Shown: positions 1-6,365 of the stretch, piece by piece
How the letters are laid out: every line of letters begins with the position of its first letter
Numbering within the stretch: the stretch's first letter is position 1
Origin: Planctomycetota bacterium
GTDB lineage: Bacteria > Planctomycetota > Brocadiia > SM23-32
Length of the DNA: 6,365 bases
Assembly (NCBI GenBank): GCA_018334735.1
Contig: JAGXLK010000147.1
Span: 1-6,365, forward strand
Direction of reading: 5' to 3'
The notes under the pieces: generated by a model
Databases searched by the model: none
Told to the model about the DNA's origin: nothing
What the model saw: the letters and a program-made list of their open reading frames with translations, nothing else
Made by a program: the position numbers and the translations under genes

Positions 1-69
1 TACCAGCAGGAAAAACCCGGTGAGAAAACGTCGCTCATGCTGACACGATGGCAAATTCAGGATTCATAG
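1..69 (+). CDS. Possible C-terminal end of an unidentified protein (partial at left edge)
   Basis: Frame 1 is open from the first base to a TAG stop at 67-69 and gives 22 residues, beginning YQQEKPGEKT and ending RWQIQDS. It would be convergent with the TatD gene, with a 36-bp gap. The residue mix is plausible for a soluble, charged C-terminus, but 66 open bases can occur by chance. The other plus frames stop earlier (before base 45). On the minus strand an ATG at 38-36 opens a short frame to the edge, but it has no ribosome binding site. No family can be recognised from so little sequence. Confidence 0.3.
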   Translation, partial: YQQEKPGEKTSLMLTRWQIQDS

Positions 70-105
70 ACGGTTCGATTTTGACCGAGGATCCGCTATC
101 GCACG

Positions 106-879
106 TCAGGTTTCGCCGAGAAAGAGCCGATTGGCATTTCTGGTTGTCAGACGAGCCATTTCTTCAGGTGCGGTTTGCCGTATATCCGCGAGGGCGTCCA
201 GCACGTGTGCGATGAAAGCGGGTTCATTTCGACCGGCTTTGACCTGATGGGGAGAGAGATATGGGCAGTCAGTTTCGAGGAGCAGACGCTCGCCGGGAGC
301 CTGGGCAACGGCGGCTTTGATCTTTTTATGTCCGGGACGGGTAATGATTCCGCCCAGCGCTATGTGGAAGCCGAGTTCGAAATAACGGGCAGCGATCTGT
401 GATGAACCGTCGAAACAATGTCTGACTCCGTGAAGGGATTTGCCTTCTTCCTCAAGAATCTGCAGCACCTGTTCATCGGCTTTTCGCGCATGAATTATCA
501 GGGGTTTCCCGATTTCCAAAGACAGCTTAATATGGCGTCGGAACATGTTTTTCTGCGAATCCGGATCGCAGTAATCCCGGTAGAAATCGAGGCCCGTTTC
601 GCCGATGGCAACGATTTCTCTGTGTTGGGCGAAATGTGCAATTCGTTCGAAATCGTTGGGGGCCGATTCGCAACAGTAGTTGGGGTGGAGCCCCGCGGCA
701 GCATATATTCGCTGGGGGAACTGTCGCGCGAGTTGAATACAATCCCGGGTTGAATCGTGGGTGGTCCCGACACAGATCAATTTTTCTACACCTTTTTCAC
801 CGGCCCTCTGCAACACTTCTTTTAAATCGCTTTGGAATTCGGGCAGGTCGAGGTGGGTGTGGGTATCGAAAAGTTCCAT
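106..879 (-). CDS. tatD: TatD family metal-dependent hydrolase (putative deoxyribonuclease)
   Basis: This is a complete 257-residue protein, the normal length for bacterial TatD/YcfH/YjjV proteins. These are cytoplasmic amidohydrolase-fold enzymes with metal-dependent DNase activity in characterised members. The metal-ligand signature is intact and in order: H7-T-H9 in FDTHTHLD near the N-terminus, E94 in GETGLDFYRD, H130 in PLIIHARK, H154 in VRHCFDG, and D204 in LLETDCPYLSP. The family motif GRNEPAFI follows at 216-223, and the C-terminus ends with the usual TRNANRLF segment. The start is the ATG at 879-877. It is preceded on the minus strand by AAAGGAAAAC, with AGGA about 8 nt upstream. The gene is transcribed away from the galT-like gene across a 207-bp gap. 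The family is confident. The individual paralogue (TatD, YcfH or YjjV) and its true substrate cannot be told from sequence, so the symbol is a family label. Confidence 0.95.
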   Translation of the reverse strand: MELFDTHTHLDLPEFQSDLKEVLQRAGEKGVEKLICVGTTHDSTRDCIQLARQFPQRIYAAAGLHPNYCCESAPNDFERIAHFAQHREIVAIGETGLDFYRDYCDPDSQKNMFRRHIKLSLEIGKPLIIHARKADEQVLQILEEEGKSLHGVRHCFDGSSQIAARYFELGFHIALGGIITRPGHKKIKAAVAQAPGERLLLETDCPYLSPHQVKAGRNEPAFIAHVLDALADIRQTAPEEMARLTTRNANRLFLGET

Positions 880-1041
880 TGTCGTTTTCCTTTATCGGGG
901 CAAATTCGGACCCGAGAACGGTAGGACGCTTGCAAAACTGACGCCATGCACATATTGTATCATACAGATGGTTGTTTCTTCAGTTTTACCTGTTATGGCC
1001 CGCCAGAGAAAGAAGACTTTCTTTCGCCTTTTTCAACCGGT

Positions 1042-1047
1042 TATAAT
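1042..1047 (+). promoter_or_regulatory. Candidate -10 box for the galT-glgA unit, overlapping a palindrome
   Basis: A perfect TATAAT hexamer would place a transcription start near 1054, leaving a leader of about 33 nt that contains the ribosome binding site at 1074-1078. The spacing to the gene is right, but no good -35 box lies 16-18 bp upstream (TTCTTT at 1019-1024 matches TTGACA at only two positions). The 8-bp perfect palindrome AACCGGTT (1035-1042) abuts and overlaps its first base and could be an operator half, or chance. An alternative pair is TTGCAA (930-935) with TATTGT (953-958) at 17-bp spacing, four of six matches each, which would give a leader of about 120 nt. Confidence 0.35.
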
Positions 1048-1073
1048 TTTCGTAGTGGGCGTGTATCTAAATT

Positions 1074-1078
1074 GGGAG
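1074..1078 (+). promoter_or_regulatory. Ribosome binding site deciding the start of the GalT-like gene
   Basis: GGGAG lies 8 nt before the ATG at 1087. The frame is open further upstream, to an ATG at 946. That longer start has no such motif and would add 47 residues with no resemblance to the family N-terminus. The family-like sequence begins MPQLRRDPVGGRWVIVA, so 1087 is the supported start. Confidence 0.7.
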
Positions 1079-1086
1079 TATGTCGA

Positions 1087-2151
1087 ATGCCGCAACTCCG
1101 ACGAGATCCTGTTGGTGGACGCTGGGTGATTGTTGCGGGAGATCGCGCGGCACGTCCCCGGGATTTTCCGGCCCCACGCCGGGAAATAAAAGGGGGCTTT
1201 TGTCCCTTCTGTGAAGGGAATGAGGATAGTACGCCTGATGAAGTTTATGCCGTTCGCAATGGCGACTCAAAGGCGAACGGGCCGGGCTGGCAAGTGAGGG
1301 TCGTGCCCAACAAATATCCGGCGCTTCGGTCCGATGGTGTGCGGGAGGAAGGCGCGATGGGTGTTTACAACACGATGACGGGCATAGGACAGCACGAAGT
1401 ATTCATAGAAAGTCCCGGCCATGTGACCAGTTTCAGCGAACTCACCCCCGATATTGCCGTGCAAGTTGTTCGCACCTACCAGCAGAGGATGCGAGCAATG
1501 AAACAGGATGGCCGGATGGTTTACGCGTTGATTTTCAAAAACGTTGGCGAAAGCGCCGGTGCATCGCTGGAACACTTGCACTCGCAGATGATCTGCACCC
1601 CCGTGGTTCCCAAAAGAGTTGGGGAAGAAATGGACCGATGCGATGAGTATTATCGGTTTCAGGACGAATGCCTGATCTGCCGGATTATCCAGCAGGAACG
1701 CTCGGCTGAAGAGAGAATTGTGATTGATGGAGAGAAGTTTGTAACCCTCACTCCGTATGCGTCCCGTTTCCCGTTTGAAATGTGGATTGTTCCCAAACAT
1801 CATGAATCCCATTACGAAAAAGAGGACCCGGATTCGATCGAATATTTTGGGCGGATTTTGCACGAGACTGTGAGGCGTTTGGATGCTGTTCTTGACAACC
1901 CACCATATAATTATGTGTTGCACAGCGCGCCGTTCACAGTACAGGGACTGGATCATTTCCACTGGCATCTGGAAGTGATTCCCCGGTTGACTCACGTGGC
2001 GGGTTTTGAGTGGGGAACGGGTTTTTACATAAACCCGGTTATGCCACGTCAAGCCGCCGGGTGTCTGCGCGAACCTGAATTCGCGAATCAGGTTGCCCGA
2101 GCCGAAAAAGGCTCTGTCGAACCAGAGAAGACGGGCTCTGTGGTTAATTGA
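1087..2151 (+). CDS. galT: GalT-family nucleotidyltransferase (galactose-1-phosphate uridylyltransferase or ADP-glucose phosphorylase)
   Basis: This is a complete 354-residue cytoplasmic enzyme of the HIT-fold GalT branch. Visible features in order are: RRDPVGGRWVIVA (5-17), typical of the family start; a zinc CxxC pair C39/C42 in CPFCEGNE; RVVPNKYPAL (71-80); H112 as a likely third zinc ligand; and the active-site motif HLHSQ (163-167), in which H165 should be the nucleotidylated histidine. A second CxxC pair follows (C195/C198), then H238/H239 in VPKHHES and the paired histidines H292/H294 in DHFHWHLEVIPR. Family members transfer a nucleotidyl group from UDP-glucose to galactose-1-phosphate (Leloir pathway), or phosphorolyse ADP-glucose. 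The HLH (rather than HPH) triad, the second CxxC and the position 52 bp upstream of glgA leave the second activity open. Annotation as galT is the conventional choice. The fold is near certain and the substrate is not. The two genes probably form an operon. Confidence 0.9.
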   Translation: MPQLRRDPVGGRWVIVAGDRAARPRDFPAPRREIKGGFCPFCEGNEDSTPDEVYAVRNGDSKANGPGWQVRVVPNKYPALRSDGVREEGAMGVYNTMTGIGQHEVFIESPGHVTSFSELTPDIAVQVVRTYQQRMRAMKQDGRMVYALIFKNVGESAGASLEHLHSQMICTPVVPKRVGEEMDRCDEYYRFQDECLICRIIQQERSAEERIVIDGEKFVTLTPYASRFPFEMWIVPKHHESHYEKEDPDSIEYFGRILHETVRRLDAVLDNPPYNYVLHSAPFTVQGLDHFHWHLEVIPRLTHVAGFEWGTGFYINPVMPRQAAGCLREPEFANQVARAEKGSVEPEKTGSVVN

Positions 2152-2203
2152 GGGTTTGTTGCAAATCATCTGAGGTCTTGAGAATATACCCGAGGTAATT
2201 TGA

Positions 2204-3691
2204 ATGAAGATTGTAATTGTAGCTTCCGAGGTCGTCCCATACTCAAAAACAGGTGGGCTTGGCGACGTAATAGGCTCCCTTCCCGTTGCCCTTGATGCGT
2301 TGGGGGAAGATGTGGCTGTTATCAGTCCGCTTTATCGGCAGGTGCGGCAAAACGCCGAAAAATATGGACTTCAACTGGGAGAAAAATCGGACTCTACAGC
2401 CCGTGTGCCTGTGGGTGATCTGTCTCAGCCTGCGGGTGTGGTCCTGGGGCGGTTGCCCGATAGTGGAGTCACGGTTTATTTCCTCGAGAATGATCAGTAT
2501 TACGATCGCGATGGGCTGTACGTAAATCCGCGCGATGGAAATGATTATCAGGACAACAGCGAACGGTTTGTTTTTCTCTCCCGCGGTGCCCTTGAGATCA
2601 TCGAAGAACTTGAATTGGAACCGGATGTGATTCACACGCATGACTGGCAGACCGGGCTATTACCGATTTACGTGGAACACCTTTATCAGAATCTTGTGCC
2701 GAATACTGCAACGGTATTTACGATTCATAACCTGGCATACCAGGGCCTTTTTTGGCACTGGGATATGAAATTAACGGGCCTACCATGGGAATTATTCAAC
2801 TGGCAGATGCTGGAATATTACGGGAATCTTTCGTTTCTGAAAGCCGGGCTTGTCGGAGCCGATGTTATTACAACAGTCAGCCGACATTATGCCAATGAAA
2901 TTCAGACGGAAGAATTTGGTATGGGGATGGAAGGAGTCCTGCGTGATCGATCGGAGAATCTGTTCGGAATCGTAAATGGTATTAACACCTCGGTGTGGGA
3001 TCCAGAGACGGACGATATGATACCCGCAAACTACACGGCCGATGACCTTACGGGTAAATCGCGCTGCAAAGAAACACTACAGGTAGAATACGATTTGCCG
3101 CAAGATTCGGATATCCCATTGATCGGGATGATTGGACGATTGGTCGAGCAAAAAGGTATCGATATTTTGCTTGAGGGCATTCCCGATCTGATGGACCAAG
3201 AACTGCAACTGGTGATATTGGGAACAGGGAAAGAGAAATACCACCGTGAGTTGACCGAATTCGTTGGAAAATATCCGCAACAGCTTGGTATTCGCCTCGA
3301 TTTTGATGAAGAACTGGCTCATCATAGCGAGGCGGGGAGTGATATGTTCTTGATGCCGAGCGAATTCGAACCGTGCGGTCTCAACCAGCTTTACAGTATG
3401 ATTTACGGAACAGTCCCGATTGTTAGCGCCACAGGCGGCCTGGTTGATACGGTTACGGATTATAATGAACAAACGGTGCGTCAGGAGAGCGCAACAGGCT
3501 TTATGTTCAAGCCGAAGGATTCACAAAGTATGGTATCAGCTGTCTCGCGGGCCTGCGATGTTTACAAGAATGAACCGGAGAGTTGGCAGAACCTGATGGA
3601 GCGATGCATGGCTCAGGATTGGTCGTGGGAACGGAGTGCGCGCGAGTATGTTGATGTTTACAAGAAAGCACTCGGTTGCAATCAGGATTGA
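2204..3691 (+). CDS. glgA: Glycogen/starch synthase, GT5 family
   Basis: This is a complete 495-residue protein, close to the usual GlgA length. Family members transfer glucose from ADP-glucose to the non-reducing end of an alpha-1,4-glucan in the cytoplasm. The ADP-glucose-binding motif KTGGLGD starts at K15. Other family landmarks are HTHDWQTG, FTIHNLAYQG, TVSRHYANEIQTEEFG and NGINTSVWDP in the N-terminal Rossmann half. The C-terminal half has IGMIGRLVEQKG, with the phosphate-contacting R312 and K317, and PSEFEPCGL with catalytic E389 and C391. TATGGL-type loop residues 408-413 read SATGGL, and the C-terminal helix region has DWSWERSAREYVDVY. One departure from E. coli-type enzymes is Ser at 408, where VRRTGGL has Arg; eukaryotic granule-bound synthases also differ here, so activity is not in doubt. 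GAGGT at 2192-2196, 7 nt before the ATG, supports the start. It follows the GalT-like gene by 52 bp with no terminator, so co-transcription is likely. Confidence 0.97.
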   Translation: MKIVIVASEVVPYSKTGGLGDVIGSLPVALDALGEDVAVISPLYRQVRQNAEKYGLQLGEKSDSTARVPVGDLSQPAGVVLGRLPDSGVTVYFLENDQYYDRDGLYVNPRDGNDYQDNSERFVFLSRGALEIIEELELEPDVIHTHDWQTGLLPIYVEHLYQNLVPNTATVFTIHNLAYQGLFWHWDMKLTGLPWELFNWQMLEYYGNLSFLKAGLVGADVITTVSRHYANEIQTEEFGMGMEGVLRDRSENLFGIVNGINTSVWDPETDDMIPANYTADDLTGKSRCKETLQVEYDLPQDSDIPLIGMIGRLVEQKGIDILLEGIPDLMDQELQLVILGTGKEKYHRELTEFVGKYPQQLGIRLDFDEELAHHSEAGSDMFLMPSEFEPCGLNQLYSMIYGTVPIVSATGGLVDTVTDYNEQTVRQESATGFMFKPKDSQSMVSAVSRACDVYKNEPESWQNLMERCMAQDWSWERSAREYVDVYKKALGCNQD

Positions 3692-3760
3692 CCGGGAAAT
3701 GATACCACCTCTTACTTGAAAAAACTGCTAAGCTGATTTGTCCGCGGTGGTTATCGGAAA

Positions 3761-3765
3761 GGGGA
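3761..3765 (+). promoter_or_regulatory. Likely ribosome binding site of the sensor gene, long spacing
   Basis: GGGGA, within AAAGGGGAC, is the only purine-rich motif ahead of the ATG at 3778. The 12-nt gap is longer than ideal. The frame is open upstream only to a TGA at 3700-3702 and contains no other ATG, GTG or TTG before 3778. The next in-frame alternative is GTG at codon 20, which would cut into the first domain, so 3778 is preferred. Confidence 0.45.
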
Positions 3766-3777
3766 CAGTATAATCCA

Positions 3778-6365
3778 ATGGCTGAGGGAAAAAGGCATGC
3801 GGGTGAAGGGATTGCGAATCTCGAAACCGCCCGTGTGCTTGCTGAAAACCAGGAGGATGTCCTTCGGAAATGGGAAGCGCGAATACGGGATCACTTCACG
3901 GGGATTCAGTTAGCTGAGGTGGCACCGGCCGAAACAATTTCCGCGGATATCGCCGCCGTATTCCAGCGACTACTGGATAGGCTCCGTGGAAACCAATCGC
4001 CCCAGGAATATGCCAGTTTCCATCACTGGATCTACGACGGCGGGCAGTATGGTATTGAACTGAGCGATATTACCCATGTCCTGCAGAGCCTCAAAAAAGC
4101 CGCGAGGGAGGCAATTCGAGAAACAGTTGATGATTTCAGCCGTGCCATGCAGATGGAACTCCAGATAGGTGAAGCGGTCGACGGCATGGTGTTACGTGCA
4201 GGAGAACTTTTCCAGGTGGCGCGCCGAGAAGATATGCGCGTGATGCGAGCGCGTTTTGAACAGATCTCCGATGCATGGGAAGTAGAGGAAACATTAACGC
4301 GTGCCGAAACATCCGATGAAGTGTTTCGGCTTGCCTGCGAAAAACTCGAAGAATTTTTTCCAGTTTCCGGCTGTCTTGTGAGATTGTATGAAGGCAAAAA
4401 CAAGTCAAAGGCAGAAGTTAGCGCGGGCAAAGAACTTTGTTCGATTGAGGAGTTGCCAGTGCCGATGGCAGTGGGGCGGCCTCAATACCTGACGAAAGAG
4501 GAAATGGATTCCCGGGGTGCAATCGATTTGCTCGAATTGTCCCGCCGACGCGGGGAAGTAATCGTTAGAGATGTCACAGCAGGCAGCGGACTGGAAGCGG
4601 ATCAGATGACTCTCTTCGGACCTCGGGTGAGCGCTGAACTGGTCAACGGAGACGAACTCTGGCGGGTTGGCATCAAGAGCATTGCATGTGTACCTCTTAG
4701 GGCGATCGACCGCGTTGTTGGGGTTTTGCTGATCGCTGCCGGAGAGGAAAAAGCATTCCCAGAGGAACGCCATGCTATGTTAGAAGATCTGGGAGATGTT
4801 CTTGGACCGGCGTTTGCACGAGTTGCCCACATGGAGCAGTCGCGCCGAGAAATGACTGAGGCCGAAGTGATTGCACGCATTGGACGTGTGCTGTTGGAAG
4901 TGCCGACGCTCGAATTCCTGCTTCTGGCTGTCGTCGAGGCCCTTCAGCAATTTCGCGATTACTGGCACGCATCTGTTTTTCGTGTGGAAACGTTACAAGG
5001 AGAAGATGGTCCCAGGCAGGAATGCGTGCTGATGTCGGAAGCAGGGCCCGGAAAAGGGCGGTGGACAGAAGACCGCCGCATCCATTTTGGTGAAGGGGTG
5101 GTCGGCCAGGCGGCGCAAAAAGGTCAACAGATTGTCAAATCCGGCAAGAATGCCGATATGGACATTGTTGTAGAAAAAGATGAACGGCGTGTTGTCTCGC
5201 CCGGAACATCAGTTGAAGCGGTTCCGGAAGCATCGGAGAACTTCAGTGAAATCGCCGTCCCCATTAAGAGAGGTGATACCGTCATCGGGGTATTCGATTG
5301 TGTCTCGCGAGAACCGCACGCTTTCCAGGAAGGGGAACGTAGCGCTCTACAGAATCTGTCCACTCATATAGGTCTTGGACTGCAAAACGTGGAGCTGTTG
5401 CAACAACAGCGCAGAACAAGAAGAGAGCTCGAGCGGGTTCATAGCCAGCTATCCAGCATCGTTCGTAACACGGCCGTGGGAATCACAGGGCTGGACAATC
5501 AAGGCATATTTACCCACTGGAGCCCGAGCTGCGAAAAACTTCTTGGATATAAGGAAGAAGAAATTGTGGGGAAACGCAAACTTTCCGATCTTTCAGCTGA
5601 AGCTGTGGATATGGAGGAACTGCTTGAGAATTGCACCAAACAAGGGGAGATCATCCGAGAAGTCGTTCTCCTCCATAAGGACGGGACACCACTGATCGTT
5701 CAAGAAATGATGGAACCGATGGTGGACGAAAATGGGGAGCGGGTTGGCTTTACCGCTTCTTTGCTCGACGTAACGGAAAAAAGACAACATGAGGAAGCCA
5801 TCCGGCGGGAGAGGAACAATTTGAATCTCGTTGTCGAAGCCATGGGCGCCGGCCTCGCGCTTTTTGACCGAGATTGCCGCCTGAATTGGGCAAACAAAAC
5901 GCTTCTGGATTGGTTTAATTGTGCAGGGGAGGACGGCGAACCAGAGAACCGAACGCCCTGTGGCCAGGTGTTTGGTTGCTCACAATCTTCGCCCGCAGAG
6001 GCTGAGGCCGGTTGCGACTCCAGTTGTCCTCTTGCGGACGCAGTGGAAACCGGGGAACTCGAAACCGGCCTCATTGAGCGCGTGGATCCCGATGGTGTGT
6101 GGCACTGTTACATGCAGGTGGCTCGCCCCGTTGAATTTGGGCAAAGCCAGTTCCTCGTGCTGACCCTTGACGTAACCGAACGACGTCGACAAACCGAGCA
6201 GGTGCAGCTGATCAATCGTTTGACACGTGCGCTTGAGCATACGCCCGCCGTTTCGGCTTCCGAAGAAGGTACTCTGTCGTTGGACCTGGATCAGATCTAC
6301 CACTTGATTCTTACGTGCGTGACGGCAGGACATGCTCTGGGATTCAATCGCGCGTTCATTCCCCC
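3778..6365 (+). CDS. Multidomain cytoplasmic sensor: RsbRD_N-like, GAF, GAF, PAS, Cys-rich PAS, GAF start (partial at right edge)
   Basis: The frame is open without a stop from ATG 3778 to the end of the window, 862 residues so far. It has no hydrophobic segment long enough for a membrane span, so it is probably cytoplasmic. Residues about 17-150 (LAENQEDVLRKWEARI, with W32, and FHHWIYDGGQYGIELSDI) resemble the RsbRD/RsbT co-antagonist N-terminal domain. GAF1 spans about 168-350, with GIKSIACVPL before residue 310 and VVGVLLIA after it. GAF2 spans about 362-540, with GEGVVGQAA (438-446) and IAVPIKRGDTVIGVFD from 492. A charged helical linker (about 540-560) leads to PAS1 (about 558-670), ending in the PAC-type LLDVTEKR. 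PAS2 (about 680-800) ends in LTLDVTERR and carries a cysteine cluster (C728, C734, C746, C750). From about 835 a third GAF begins, ending at the edge in TAGHALGFNRAFIP. Proteins with this GAF start are often sensor histidine kinases, but the output domain (kinase, GGDEF, phosphatase or other) lies outside the window. Ligands are unknown. The gene lies 86 bp after glgA on the same strand. Confidence 0.88.
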   Translation, partial: MAEGKRHAGEGIANLETARVLAENQEDVLRKWEARIRDHFTGIQLAEVAPAETISADIAAVFQRLLDRLRGNQSPQEYASFHHWIYDGGQYGIELSDITHVLQSLKKAAREAIRETVDDFSRAMQMELQIGEAVDGMVLRAGELFQVARREDMRVMRARFEQISDAWEVEETLTRAETSDEVFRLACEKLEEFFPVSGCLVRLYEGKNKSKAEVSAGKELCSIEELPVPMAVGRPQYLTKEEMDSRGAIDLLELSRRRGEVIVRDVTAGSGLEADQMTLFGPRVSAELVNGDELWRVGIKSIACVPLRAIDRVVGVLLIAAGEEKAFPEERHAMLEDLGDVLGPAFARVAHMEQSRREMTEAEVIARIGRVLLEVPTLEFLLLAVVEALQQFRDYWHASVFRVETLQGEDGPRQECVLMSEAGPGKGRWTEDRRIHFGEGVVGQAAQKGQQIVKSGKNADMDIVVEKDERRVVSPGTSVEAVPEASENFSEIAVPIKRGDTVIGVFDCVSREPHAFQEGERSALQNLSTHIGLGLQNVELLQQQRRTRRELERVHSQLSSIVRNTAVGITGLDNQGIFTHWSPSCEKLLGYKEEEIVGKRKLSDLSAEAVDMEELLENCTKQGEIIREVVLLHKDGTPLIVQEMMEPMVDENGERVGFTASLLDVTEKRQHEEAIRRERNNLNLVVEAMGAGLALFDRDCRLNWANKTLLDWFNCAGEDGEPENRTPCGQVFGCSQSSPAEAEAGCDSSCPLADAVETGELETGLIERVDPDGVWHCYMQVARPVEFGQSQFLVLTLDVTERRRQTEQVQLINRLTRALEHTPAVSASEEGTLSLDLDQIYHLILTCVTAGHALGFNRAFIP

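Noticed and set aside
1..38. Minus-strand start of a gene at ATG 38-36 (MSDVFSPGFSCW, open to the edge)
   Set aside because: Only 12 codons are visible, with no ribosome binding site and no recognisable sequence. The competing plus-strand frame is slightly better.
71..87. Small hairpin CGGTT-(7 nt)-GACCG between the left-edge frame and tatD
   Set aside because: The stem is only 4-5 bp including a G-U or mismatch, with no following T run on either strand. It is too weak to call a terminator.
946..1086. N-terminal extension of the GalT-like frame to an ATG at 946 (47 extra residues)
   Set aside because: The extension has no family similarity and no ribosome binding site, and it covers the likely promoter. 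The ATG at 1087 has GGGAG 8 nt upstream and the family-typical N-terminus.
1267..2169. 300-codon open frame on the minus strand opposite the GalT-like gene
   Set aside because: It is an antisense shadow of a strongly supported gene. The translated product matches nothing recognisable and has unusual composition (rich in His, Asn and Phe).
3701..3755. Imperfect inverted repeat GATACCACC / GGTGGTTATC between glgA and the sensor gene
   Set aside because: Only nine pairs with a one-base bulge enclose a loop of about 36 nt, and no T tract follows. It is not a convincing terminator and could be chance.
3769..3774. Perfect TATAAT just before the sensor gene start
   Set aside because: It ends 3 bp before the ATG, so transcription would begin inside the coding region. 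No -35 box is present at the right distance.

Overview
This 6.4-kb window looks like a chromosomal piece of a Gram-negative-type bacterium with moderate GC (a little over 50% by eye). It holds two metabolic genes, a housekeeping nuclease gene and the first 862 codons of a large sensor gene. No RNA genes, insertion sequences, CRISPR arrays or phage genes are visible. The phylum cannot be fixed from the sequence. The style of the last gene (RsbRD-like N-terminus, stacked GAF and PAS domains, a TAG-x(2)-LGFNRAF type GAF start) and the GalT-like gene next to glgA would fit Deltaproteobacteria, Planctomycetes-related or candidate-phylum lineages. This is inference only.

Layout. Bases 1-69 may hold the 3' end of a plus-strand gene (weak). 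Bases 106-879 (minus) encode a complete TatD-family metal-dependent hydrolase. A 207-bp divergent intergenic region (880-1086) follows; it carries a perfect TATAAT box that overlaps an 8-bp palindrome. Bases 1087-2151 (plus) encode a GalT/ADP-glucose phosphorylase superfamily nucleotidyltransferase. Bases 2204-3691 (plus) encode an ADP-glucose-type glycogen (starch) synthase, GlgA. Bases 3778-6365 (plus) encode the N-terminal 862 residues of a multidomain signalling protein that runs off the window. It reads RsbRD_N-like domain, GAF, GAF, PAS, PAS with a cysteine cluster, and the start of a third GAF. Its output domain is not in the window.

How the genes fit. The transferase and GlgA lie 52 bp apart on the same strand and are probably co-transcribed. 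Both act around sugar-1-phosphate, nucleotide sugar and glycogen. The transferase has the general fold signature of galactose-1-phosphate uridylyltransferase. However, its second CxxC pair, its HLHSQ active-site motif and its position beside glgA raise the possibility that it handles ADP-glucose rather than UDP-hexoses. The sensor gene lies 86 bp downstream on the same strand and could be co-transcribed, but nothing in the sequence ties it functionally to glycogen. No clearly novel system was found. The best leads are the substrate of the GalT-like protein and the cysteine-rich PAS domain of the sensor.
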